64,000 nucleotides of DNA from Clostridia bacterium (GTDB taxonomy: Bacteria > Bacillota > Clostridia > Christensenellales > Pumilibacteraceae), in contig JAAVYI010000039.1 of assembly GCA_022791055.1 (NCBI GenBank), positions 1 to 64,000 on the forward strand, given 5' to 3'. Within the stretch, counting starts at the first letter, position 1. Each line of letters begins with the position of its first letter. The translations under genes were made by a program, and so were the position numbers. Positions 49,325-57,172 of the stretch are shown in pieces. Below the pieces are notes generated by a model that saw only the letters and a list, made by a program, of their open reading frames with translations, ran no database searches and was not told where the DNA came from.

Positions 49325-51064
49325 TTATACTCTTTCCGCGCTTTTGTACAGCGCGTGATAGATGCCCTCTTTTTTCATCAACTCGGCATGTGTGCCGCGT
49401 TCGGCTATGCCGTCTTTGGTGACGACGTAAATGCACTTGGCGTTTCGTATCGTCGAAAGTCGGTGCGCAATGGTGATCGTCGTCCGCCCCACGCTCAAAC
49501 TTTCCAACGAGCGTTGGATCAGTTGCTCGCTTTCGTTGTCGAGCGCGCTCGTCGCCTCGTCGAGAATAAGAATGGGCGGATTTTTCAAAAACAGCCGCGC
49601 GATCGAAATGCGCTGTTTTTGCCCGCCCGACAGCTTGACGCCGCGCTCGCCGCAGTCGGTGTCGTAGCCGTTCGGCAACGCGCAAATAAAGTCGTGCGCC
49701 CCGGCCAGCCGCGCCGCCTCTTCGATCTCGGCTTGCGTCGCGTCGGGTTTGCCGTACAAAATATTGTCCCTGACGGTGCCGTTAAACAGATAGACGTTTT
49801 GTTGCACCACGCCGATGTGCGCGCGCAGTTCGTGCAAATCGAGTTGCCGCACGTCGACGCCGCCGACGGTTAGCGTGCCTTCCGCCACGTCGTAAAAGCG
49901 CGGGATCAGATTGGCGATCGTCGTCTTGCCCGCACCCGACGGGCCGACCAGCGCGATATTGTCGCCCGGCTCGACGCGCAGATCGATGTCGCGGAGTACG
50001 TCGGTCGTCGTGCCGTCGTAGCGGAACGTCACGCCCGAAAATTCGATCGCGCCGCGGTAATCGGTGCCGACCGTTTGCGCGGGCGACTCGATAACGATCG
50101 GCTCGTCGATGATCTCGACAAATCGCCGAAAGCCCGACATGCCCGACTGGAACTGCTCGGTATAGTTCATGATGACCTCGACCGTGGTGAGCAGCGTGCT
50201 GACGTACAGAATGTAGGCGATCAGATCGACGGTGCTGATATAACCGTAGTTGATGAACAGCGTGCCGGCGATGATCGTCAAGATATACAGCAGCCCGGTC
50301 GCCAGCGTAATGCCGCTGTGGAAGAATCCCAGATTTTTATAGTTGCGGCTCTTGACCGCGACGAACTTTTTGTTTTCGACGTCGAAATGCTTTCTCTCGA
50401 CGTCCTCGTTGGCGAACGAGCGCACCACGCTCATGCCCGAAAGCGAATCCTCGAGATGCGCATTGATCTCGCCGACTTGACGCCGCGTGCGCTTGAAACT
50501 CTCGCCCAACCGCTTATGGAACACCACCGAAAACAACGCCATAAACGGCAACAACGCAAAAATGATCAGCGTCAGATAGACGTTGATCGTCGCAAGATAG
50601 ACAAACACGCCGATCAGTTTGACGGCGGCGATAAACAGTTCTTCCGGGCAGTGGTGCGAAAATTCGGTGATCTCGAACAGGTCGTTATTGACGCGGCTCA
50701 TCAAGTCGCCCACTTTGCGGTTGTCGTAAAAAGACGCCGGTAAATACAGCAACTTGTCGTACAGCGTCGCGCGCATGTCCGATTCGAGACGGGCGCCCAT
50801 GATATGGCCGACGGTGATCATAAAATAGCGGCACGCGGTTTCGACCAGTTTCATGCCCAACATGATCGCCGCGATGATCAGGATCGGCGTCCAGGCGACC
50901 GATTCCCCGATAAGACAGGTATTGAGTAAGTAGCGCACCAAAATCGGAAAGGCCAAACCGGACAACGCAAAAACCAAAGCGCAAACGAGGTCGAGCGCCA
51001 ATATTCCCGCATACGGGCGGTAAAACGGTATAAAGCGTTGTATCAGTCCCTTTTTCTTTGCCAT
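49325..51064 (-). CDS. ABC exporter half-transporter (MsbA/BmrA type)
   Basis: Residues 1-310 are the six-helix type I exporter membrane domain. Residues 340-579 are the ATPase with Walker A GPSGAGKTT, the Q-loop (VVQQNVYLFNGTVRDNI), signature LSGGQKQRISIARLF, Walker B ILILDEATSALD and the H-loop AHRLSTI. It probably works as a homodimer, since no partner half is nearby. Substrate unknown (lipid or drug). I start at ATG 51064 with GGAGAG upstream; the open frame continues another 61 codons across the promoter and repeat sequence. Confidence 0.92.
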   Translation of the reverse strand: MAKKKGLIQRFIPFYRPYAGILALDLVCALVFALSGLAFPILVRYLLNTCLIGESVAWTPILIIAAIMLGMKLVETACRYFMITVGHIMGARLESDMRATLYDKLLYLPASFYDNRKVGDLMSRVNNDLFEITEFSHHCPEELFIAAVKLIGVFVYLATINVYLTLIIFALLPFMALFSVVFHKRLGESFKRTRRQVGEINAHLEDSLSGMSVVRSFANEDVERKHFDVENKKFVAVKSRNYKNLGFFHSGITLATGLLYILTIIAGTLFINYGYISTVDLIAYILYVSTLLTTVEVIMNYTEQFQSGMSGFRRFVEIIDEPIVIESPAQTVGTDYRGAIEFSGVTFRYDGTTTDVLRDIDLRVEPGDNIALVGPSGAGKTTIANLIPRFYDVAEGTLTVGGVDVRQLDLHELRAHIGVVQQNVYLFNGTVRDNILYGKPDATQAEIEEAARLAGAHDFICALPNGYDTDCGERGVKLSGGQKQRISIARLFLKNPPILILDEATSALDNESEQLIQRSLESLSVGRTTITIAHRLSTIRNAKCIYVVTKDGIAERGTHAELMKKEGIYHALYKSAERV

Positions 51065-51079
51065 AACTCTCCAACTATA

Positions 51080-51109
51080 GTTATACCACAAACAGGCGAC
51101 GCTTGTCAA
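51080..51109 (-). promoter_or_regulatory. Promoter of the ABC exporter and phosphoglucomutase genes
   Basis: TTGACA (51109-51104), an 18-base spacer and TATAAC (51085-51080). The leader is short, about 10 bases, but includes GGAGAG. Confidence 0.7.
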
Positions 51110-51196
51110 ATATTCGCACGTCCCTAGACGAGATTGCATTGCGAAGAACAGCGAGAGATTGCTTTGTCGCGTTGCTCCTCGCAATGACGGAAAAAT

Positions 51197-51392
51197 GTCA
51201 TTGCAAGTTGTGACAAAAAGTCCGAGAGGAAACGAGTGCGCACACACTTTGTCACCCTCGGAGCGAAAGCCGAGGGGGCTAGCGAAGCGAATCCATTATT
51301 CTATACGCCTTCGTACATTCTTGCGTATCGCTCGGAATGACAAATGGTCTTTAATTGCTTTCCAAGAGATTTTGTCACAACTCTATTGCGAG
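51197..51392. mobile_element. MITE-like repeat, copy 3
   Basis: Same orientation as the 10178 copy and highly similar to it over GTCCGAGAGGAAACGAGTGC and CGCTCGGAATGACAAATGGT. The inverted ends share GTTGTGACAAAA. It lies between the ABC exporter promoter and the 3' end of the MATE gene, flanked by GCAATGAC / GCAATCTC repeat fragments. Confidence 0.8.
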
Positions 51393-51432
51393 CATAGCAC
51401 GGCAATCTCTTTCAATAGACCGTAAAATACAT

Positions 51433-52833
51433 TTATACCTTCAGCTTTTTCTTCCACTTGCCTTTTTTGTAGAGGACGGCCGACGCCGCTGCGCCGATCA
51501 CCCAGCCGATCGGGTACGACAGGCAGATCCCGGCAAAGCCCATGCTCGGCGCGAGCGCGAACGAAAGCCCCACGCGGATAATGAGGTCGAGAAAGGTGGT
51601 GATCATAAACGCAGTCATATCGCCCGCCCCGCGCAATACGCCGTCCATCAACACTTTGAGCATGACGAACGGATAGCCGGTACACACGTACCACAAAAAC
51701 ACGCGGCCGGTTTGGATGACGGCGGCCGACTCGTCGCCCGAAACGAAGATACGCAAAATATACTGCCCTGCCGCTGCGTACAGCGTGATAAACACCGCCG
51801 CGAGACATGCGTTGACCAGCACCATGTCGGCGAATCCCTTTTTGATACGGTCGGTCTTACCCGCGCCCAAATTCTGCCCGGTGTAGCTCGAGAGCGCGTT
51901 CGACATGGTGGTAAACGACGAGACTGCCAACACGCTGACCTTGAACGCCGCCGAATAGCCGGCCACCACGTCGGAGCCGAATTGGTTGATCACGCCCTGC
52001 AACAGCAGATTGCCGACCGACACAAACGATTGTTGGCACACGCTGGGGATCGATACGATCAAAATTTTCTTCAAAATGGCGAAGTCGAATATGCGCGCTT
52101 TGCCCTCGATACGGCGCACCCGCCGCACGAGCAGTATATTGGCTGCCACCGCCGCAAGCCCTTGCGCGATAAACGTCGCCCATGCCACGCCGGCAACGCC
52201 CATATTGAAGGCGGCGACGAACAGCACGTCGAGGCCGATATTGAGTACCGACGAAAAAATCAGCAGATACAGCGGCGTTTTGGAGTCGCCTAAGCCCGTA
52301 CAAATCGAGTTGGCGCTATTGTAAACGAATAAAAACAACAACCCGAATATGTAGATCATCAAATAGTCGACCGAATCGGTCATGATGTTTTCGGGGGTAG
52401 CAAGCGCTTGTAAAATCGGTTTACAACTAAACGCGCCGACAACCGTCAATACGACCGCCAACGCCGAAACGAATATCGTCGCCGTGGTGATCGCCGTCTT
52501 TAAGCGTTCAAAACTTTTCAGACCGAACAGTTGCGCGATGATGACGGTACAGCCGATCCCGCAGCCGGTGGCAAACGCCAAAAACAGCATAGTGACCGGG
52601 TACGACGCGCCGACCGCCGCCAAAGCGTCTTTGCCGTTGAACTGCCCGACGACCACGCTGTCGACGATATTATATAGTTGCTGAAACACCATGCTGAGAA
52701 GCATCGGCAGCGAAAAGCCGACGATAACGCGCATCGGCGGGCCGACCGTCAAATCCTTATTGCCCGACCGCTTTTCGACCGGCTGTTCGCCTGTTGTTTC
52801 GGGGGTCTCCCGTTGTTCGTTTTCTTCGTTCAC
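51433..52833 (-). CDS. MATE-family multidrug/toxin efflux transporter
   Basis: Twelve predicted membrane segments in two similar halves. The N-terminal block KDLTVGPPMRVIVGFSLPML and FQQLYNIVDSVVVGQF are typical MATE features, as is the LNIGLDVLFVAAFNMGVAGVA segment. At 466 aa it is complete. It likely exports cationic compounds by Na+ or H+ antiport. The start is GTG at 52833, 7 bases from the -10 hexamer, so the mRNA seems leaderless. The next Met (residue 34) would remove the cytosolic N-terminus only. Confidence 0.92.
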   Translation of the reverse strand: MNEENEQRETPETTGEQPVEKRSGNKDLTVGPPMRVIVGFSLPMLLSMVFQQLYNIVDSVVVGQFNGKDALAAVGASYPVTMLFLAFATGCGIGCTVIIAQLFGLKSFERLKTAITTATIFVSALAVVLTVVGAFSCKPILQALATPENIMTDSVDYLMIYIFGLLFLFVYNSANSICTGLGDSKTPLYLLIFSSVLNIGLDVLFVAAFNMGVAGVAWATFIAQGLAAVAANILLVRRVRRIEGKARIFDFAILKKILIVSIPSVCQQSFVSVGNLLLQGVINQFGSDVVAGYSAAFKVSVLAVSSFTTMSNALSSYTGQNLGAGKTDRIKKGFADMVLVNACLAAVFITLYAAAGQYILRIFVSGDESAAVIQTGRVFLWYVCTGYPFVMLKVLMDGVLRGAGDMTAFMITTFLDLIIRVGLSFALAPSMGFAGICLSYPIGWVIGAAASAVLYKKGKWKKKLKV

Positions 52834-52839
52834 AAATAA

Positions 52840-52868
52840 AGTATAAAACGGCGTTTCGGTTTTGTCAA
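52840..52868 (-). promoter_or_regulatory. MATE gene promoter embedded in the upstream terminator
   Basis: TTGACA (52868-52863), a 17-base spacer and TATACT (52845-52840). The -35 lies in the loop and the spacer in the 3' arm of the terminator hairpin at 52845-52880. The GTG start follows at 52833. Confidence 0.75.
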
Positions 52869-52880
52869 CTCGAAACGCCG
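52845..52880 (-). terminator. Terminator of the rnf operon
   Basis: A perfect 10-bp stem CGGCGTTTCG (52880-52871) / CGAAACGCCG (52858-52849) with a 12-base loop, followed by TTTTAT. It ends the run that finishes with the lipoprotein gene. Confidence 0.8.
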
Positions 52881-52904
52881 CTGTAAATCGATATTATTGC
52901 TTGC

Positions 52905-53678
52905 TTATTCCGAGACTTGCGTCGTGGCAATGCCGTAAGCGATTTGCGCCAAGTTGATATATTCGTTGCAAGCGTTGATCGTCGCGCCCGTAGCCGTGCC
53001 GTTGATCGTCCAAACCTTATCTTCGCCGCGCACCGCAATGCCCTTGTCCGCAAAACCGTTTTGCATGAGATAGTTTTGGATCGCCTCGATATTGGCTTTC
53101 CAACCCAAGCCGTAACCGGGCGCCCAGTAGCCGTTCTTGCTTTTCAGCCACCTGTCGCCCAAACTCAATTCGTTGGGGTTTTTGTATTCGTTATTAACGC
53201 CGCCGGCCGCTTTCGATACGCCGTAGTTGCCCAGTTTCATCTGCTCGACATACCACTTGGCGTTTAAGCCGCTGCGCAGCCATTCCAATAGGCCGACGCC
53301 GTTGTTGTATTCGGCAAGACGGTAGTCGGGATACACGCCTTCCGCCGTCCCGATCGCCTCGAATACTTTGCCGCCGATAACGATCTTTTTCGCCCATCTC
53401 TTGGCGTCAGGTTTGGTTGCCGCAAAAAAGTCGCCGTCGTCCGCCTCGTCGAACGCGCTGATTTCCGCCCAGTGTTCGGGCGTCTGCATTTCGTCGATGA
53501 TGACATTCGTTACTTTGCCTTCCGCGTCGGTGCGCACGGTGATAAAGCCGACATAGCTGCCGACAACGCCGTAGGCCGTCCCCTCGCCCGCCAAATCGAA
53601 CTCCGAACAGCCGGCGATCCCCGTTACGAGGCAGACCGCCAAAAGCACGCCCGCCGCCGCTTTCAAAAACTTTTTCAT
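52905..53678 (-). CDS. Rnf-linked lipoprotein with FMN-binding-like motif
   Basis: The signal peptide ends in lipobox VTGIAGC (Cys 24). The N-terminal part has strands like VGFITVRTDAEGKVTNVIID, similar to FMN-binding domains. Near the C-terminus lies WTINGTATGATIN, close to the covalent flavin attachment motif (TGAT) also seen in RnfG and RnfD here. The Thr could therefore carry FMN if an ApbE transferase exists, but none is in the window. At 257 aa it follows rnfB by 41 bases behind CGGAGGAAGT. It may extend the Rnf electron path outside the membrane. Confidence 0.7.
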   Translation of the reverse strand: MKKFLKAAAGVLLAVCLVTGIAGCSEFDLAGEGTAYGVVGSYVGFITVRTDAEGKVTNVIIDEMQTPEHWAEISAFDEADDGDFFAATKPDAKRWAKKIVIGGKVFEAIGTAEGVYPDYRLAEYNNGVGLLEWLRSGLNAKWYVEQMKLGNYGVSKAAGGVNNEYKNPNELSLGDRWLKSKNGYWAPGYGLGWKANIEAIQNYLMQNGFADKGIAVRGEDKVWTINGTATGATINACNEYINLAQIAYGIATTQVSE

Positions 53679-53719
53679 ACTTCCTCCGTTTATCCGATAT
53701 GTTTAGTTTGTTATACTGT

Positions 53720-54565
53720 TTATGCTTTTATACCGTTTGTGTTGTCTCTTTTATGCTGCGCGTAATCGAACGGCAGTATACAGTGTCTGGGACAAACCTC
53801 GATACACTTGCCGCAAGAAATGCACTTGTCGTAGTTGATCGCCGCCAAATGATTGCTTAAGACGATCGCGCCCGTCGGGCAATTTTTTTCGCACTTGCCG
53901 CAGCCGATACAACCCACTTGGCAGACCGACGAGACCTCTTTGCCGAATCCGGTATTCGAGCAACCGATATATACGGTCGCCTCTTTGGGAATGCGGCCGA
54001 TGATCTTCTTCGGGCAGGTCGCCACGCACGCGCCGCAAGACGTGCAATGCGTGTAATCGACTTCGGCGACCGCGGTATCTTTGTTGACCGATATAGCGTC
54101 GTATTTACAGCTGGCGACGCATGAACCCAACCCCATGCAACCGACCGGGCAAGCCTTGTTCCCGCCGGCCAACAATTCGGCCGACTGGCAATCGCCGTAC
54201 CCCTGGTAGTCGCTTTTACTGCGGCAATGATTGCCGCCGATACAGTGTACGACCGCAACCGTCTCTTTGCTGCGTTCCTCGCTCATGCCCAAAATTTTGG
54301 CGATGTTCTGCTTGTTGGTCGCCGACGTCGGATTGCATTTCGACAGCGTGGCCTCGCCCTTAAACAGCGCCTCGGCAAAAGCGTCGCAACCGGCGTACCC
54401 GCAGCCGCCGCAGTTGGCGCCCGCCAAATTGCGCACGATCTCGTCGATACGCGCGTCGCGGTCGACCGCCATCTTCTCGCCCAAAAACGACAGGCTGAAC
54501 GCCAACACGGCGGCGATCCCGCCGACCACCAAGATCGGCACGATAAACGTTAAGAAAAATTGCAT
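53720..54565 (-). CDS. rnfB: Rnf complex subunit B (ferredoxin-type)
   Basis: Ferredoxin-accepting subunit of the Rnf complex. An N-terminal membrane helix (FLTFIVPILVVGGIAAVLAF) is followed by the 4Fe-4S domain ANCGGCGYAGCDAFAEAL and multiple CxxCxxCxxxCP motifs (CTSCGACVATCPKK, CIGCGKCEKNCP, CISCGKCIEVCP). At 281 aa it is typical of clostridial RnfB. It is separated from rnfA by 284 bases that hold structured element D and its insert, which is unusual inside an otherwise overlapping operon. Confidence 0.95.
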   Translation of the reverse strand: MQFFLTFIVPILVVGGIAAVLAFSLSFLGEKMAVDRDARIDEIVRNLAGANCGGCGYAGCDAFAEALFKGEATLSKCNPTSATNKQNIAKILGMSEERSKETVAVVHCIGGNHCRSKSDYQGYGDCQSAELLAGGNKACPVGCMGLGSCVASCKYDAISVNKDTAVAEVDYTHCTSCGACVATCPKKIIGRIPKEATVYIGCSNTGFGKEVSSVCQVGCIGCGKCEKNCPTGAIVLSNHLAAINYDKCISCGKCIEVCPRHCILPFDYAQHKRDNTNGIKA

Positions 54566-54639
54566 ACAGTGTCTCCGTGATCTGTTTGTTTGCTACTGCG
54601 GCGGGAGCAAGCGCCCGCCCTACGGGGTGGAGTTTCTAT

Positions 54640-54849
54640 CGACGGCGGAGAGTGGTGCGATAAGACGCAACAGGCGGTGAAACGGCGCGGGCGCGACGCG
54701 GCGGCACTTAAGTGCCGTAAAAAATGTTCGGGGAACATTTTTTAGCCAAAGCGCCCAATTTGTAATTGCGACCTGGGCGTAGTTTAGTCTACATGACAGT
54801 GCCGTTTCGCCGCACGTAGCGTCTTAGCGTGCCGCTATCTGCCGTCGAA
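54640..54849 (-). repeat. Structured intra-operon element, copy D, with internal insert (rnfA/rnfB)
   Basis: Arms GACGGC (54641-54646) and GCCGTC (54841-54846), with ACGCAACAGGCGG...GAAACGGC against GCCGTTTCGCCGCACGTAGCGT blocks. The minus-strand central hairpin is GTAG-ACTAAA-CTAC. About 85 extra bases are inserted in the loop. They contain a perfect 16-bp palindrome (54702-54717) and an 11-bp A/T-rich hairpin (54719-54743). The element ends at the rnfA stop codon, as copy B does at pyrB. Confidence 0.72.
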
Positions 54850-55434
54850 CTAGAACGACAACCCGCCGAACCCCATAAACGCCAACGACATCAACCCCGC
54901 AATGATCAGCGCGATCGGAAAGCCTTGGAAAAACTTCGGGATATGCACGCGCTCGAGCCGCTCGCGGATCCCGGCCATCAATACGAGCGCGAGCGTAAAG
55001 CCTAGGCCGACGCACAGCGCGTTGATGAACGTATACAGCAGATTGTATTCGGCGGTGATACCGGCGTTGGCGGTAAACAGCACCGCGCAGTTGGTGGTGA
55101 TCAGCGCCAAGTACACGCCGAGCGAGGTGTACAGCGCGGGCGACGTCTTTTTCAGCACGATGTCGAGCAGTTGCACCAAGGACGCGATGATCAAAATAAA
55201 GGTGATCGTCTGCAAGTACGTCATGTTGAGCGGCACAAGCACGTAATGATAGAGGAAAAAACAGACGATGCTCGCAACGGTGATGACAAACGTCACCGCC
55301 AGCCCCATGCCGATACTCGAATCGAGCTTTTTGGACACACCCAAAAACGGGCAGATGCCGACCGACTGGCTCAAAATAATGTTGTTGGTCAAGATGCCCG
55401 CAACAACGATGGTAATGATTCCCGCGGCCGTCAT
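54850..55434 (-). CDS. rnfA: Rnf complex subunit A
   Basis: Integral membrane subunit, related to RnfE. Six hydrophobic segments are visible, with conserved NNIILSQSVGICPFLGVS and TTNCAVLFTAN around Cys residues thought to hold the intramembrane [2Fe-2S] site shared with RnfE. At 194 aa it is normal. The ATG at 55434 overlaps the rnfE stop by four bases. Confidence 0.95.
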   Translation of the reverse strand: MTAAGIITIVVAGILTNNIILSQSVGICPFLGVSKKLDSSIGMGLAVTFVITVASIVCFFLYHYVLVPLNMTYLQTITFILIIASLVQLLDIVLKKTSPALYTSLGVYLALITTNCAVLFTANAGITAEYNLLYTFINALCVGLGFTLALVLMAGIRERLERVHIPKFFQGFPIALIIAGLMSLAFMGFGGLSF

Positions 55435-56039
55435 GCTTTCGCCTCCTTATACAGAGCGCGTTTGGCGCGCATTTCTTTATACAGGCTCATGCCCGCGTTA
55501 AACAGCGCCATCAGCAGTCCCAGGGTGATAAAGCCGCCCGCCGTCTTGGAGAATATCTCCAGTCCCGCCAGCGTCAGCGCCTGCCGCACCGCGCCTAACA
55601 GCGTGATCGACAGCACGAATCCCAGTCCCATCGAAAGCCCGTCGACGGCCGACGACAGCACGTCGTTTTTGGACGCGAACGCTTCGGCGCGGCCTAAGAT
55701 GATACAGTTGACGACGATCAGCGGAATGAACGCGCCGATACTTTCGTTCAAGGCCGGCAGGAACGAAGTAATAAACATTTGCACCAACGTGACGAACGTC
55801 GCAATGATGACGATGTACGCCGGCAAGCGCACCTTATCGGGAATGACTTTTCGCAAGAGCGAAATGAACACGTTGGAGAATACCAACACGAACGCCGTCG
55901 CAAGGCCGAGGCCTACGGCGTTGGCGATCGTCGTCGACTGCGCGATCGTCGGACACATGCCAAGCACCAGCACGAACACGGGGTTGTTGACAAGGCCGTT
56001 GAACGCCGCCGTTTTCAGATTTTGCTTATCGATCTTCAT
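55431..56039 (-). CDS. rnfE: Rnf complex subunit E
   Basis: Membrane partner of RnfA. Hydrophobic helices, VLVLGMCPTIAQSTTIANAV near residue 25 and IVVNCIILGRAEAFASKNDV near 112 carry the Cys pair. I start at ATG 56039 with GGGGAGGA upstream, giving 202 aa; earlier in-frame codons lie inside rnfG. It overlaps rnfG by ATGA and rnfA by ATGA. Confidence 0.95.
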   Translation of the reverse strand: MKIDKQNLKTAAFNGLVNNPVFVLVLGMCPTIAQSTTIANAVGLGLATAFVLVFSNVFISLLRKVIPDKVRLPAYIVIIATFVTLVQMFITSFLPALNESIGAFIPLIVVNCIILGRAEAFASKNDVLSSAVDGLSMGLGFVLSITLLGAVRQALTLAGLEIFSKTAGGFITLGLLMALFNAGMSLYKEMRAKRALYKEAKA

Positions 56040-57172
56040 GCGTCCTCCCCGCCCGTCACGGCGTCGATCCCGTCGACATACTGCTGCGCCAACGGATAGT
56101 ACCCGAGCGCATTGACCAAACACTGTTTGATCGCCGGGGCTGTACCCTGTAACGTCGCGCCCGTCGTGCCGTTCAGCACGTTGTCCATCGCTTGGATGTC
56201 GGTAAGCGTTTTGCCGGCAAAGCGCGCGGTCAAAAACTCGTCGGTAAAGTCGGATGCAAAGGCATTGCCGGCACCCGGCACATCGGCAATCGACTCTCCG
56301 TGTTCGGCGATGACGATCTGCTCGATCTTGCCGTCGGCGTCGATCTTGACGAGCAATCCCATCGTGCCGCCGTAGCCGTTGCCGCGACCGGCGACCAACA
56401 CGTCGCCCGCATCGCCCTTATAGATGCCGAAAATGTCTTTTTTCTTGTCGGTCGGTATCGGGTAGCTCATAAACGACGTACTCGAACTGACCTTTTTCAA
56501 GGCATTCAAGAGCTTGGTTTTTGTCACCGGCTGCGGCGTCGGATCGGTCGCGCCGAACAGTTCGTCGACGACCGACGCCGCGATATTGACGGCGTTGACA
56601 AGCCCCTTGATACTCGAGGCGTTGGTCGCGCCGGTCGTTGCCGTCACGTCGCCCACGCTCACATTCTTTTGCCCGGCAACGTATTCCAAAAACTTATCGA
56701 AATATTCGCCGGTGAAAATGTTTTTCGACCCCGTGGGGTTTTCCTTTTGCTGTTTTACGATCACCTTGCCGATCTTGTTGTCCTTGTCGAACGAGGTCAA
56801 CGTGATGATGACCGGGTTACTGCCGTAGCCCTGCGCTTGCGACTCGACGACGCGATACCCGGTAAAATCGCCTTTCTTGACGTCGTAGATCGCCAAAACT
56901 TTGTTGTTTTTATCGGCGCCGAGCGACTCGTTGAGCGACTTAAGTTGCGCTTTGTCGACCGTCGCCATTTCGTAATAGCCGTCCGAAAATGCCGCTGCGT
57001 CCGAAACGCCGGTCGGGCAGATCTGATTGATCAGCGCCGCCGTCTTTTTGTCGAGACGCGCCTCATATTCGGGGAAAAAGGCGTTGGCGACCGCCAAACA
57101 GCCGACTGCCACGACGGAGATGATCGCCATGACCAGCACCGAAACGAGCGTATTTTTCATCGTCTTGGTCAT
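56036..57172 (-). CDS. rnfG: Rnf complex subunit G with two FMN-binding domains
   Basis: Periplasmic-side flavoprotein. An N-terminal membrane anchor (VSVLVMAIISVVAVGCLAVA) is followed by a first FMN-binding domain with TATTGATNASS near residue 179 and a second with LNGTTGATLQG near 337. Both Thr residues match the covalent flavin site. A Pro/Thr linker (GATDPTPQPVTKT) lies between the domains. The usual RnfG is about 200 aa; this one is 378 aa. The duplication suggests an extra flavin in the chain. It overlaps rnfD and rnfE by four bases each. Confidence 0.92.
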   Translation of the reverse strand: MTKTMKNTLVSVLVMAIISVVAVGCLAVANAFFPEYEARLDKKTAALINQICPTGVSDAAAFSDGYYEMATVDKAQLKSLNESLGADKNNKVLAIYDVKKGDFTGYRVVESQAQGYGSNPVIITLTSFDKDNKIGKVIVKQQKENPTGSKNIFTGEYFDKFLEYVAGQKNVSVGDVTATTGATNASSIKGLVNAVNIAASVVDELFGATDPTPQPVTKTKLLNALKKVSSSTSFMSYPIPTDKKKDIFGIYKGDAGDVLVAGRGNGYGGTMGLLVKIDADGKIEQIVIAEHGESIADVPGAGNAFASDFTDEFLTARFAGKTLTDIQAMDNVLNGTTGATLQGTAPAIKQCLVNALGYYPLAQQYVDGIDAVTGGEDA

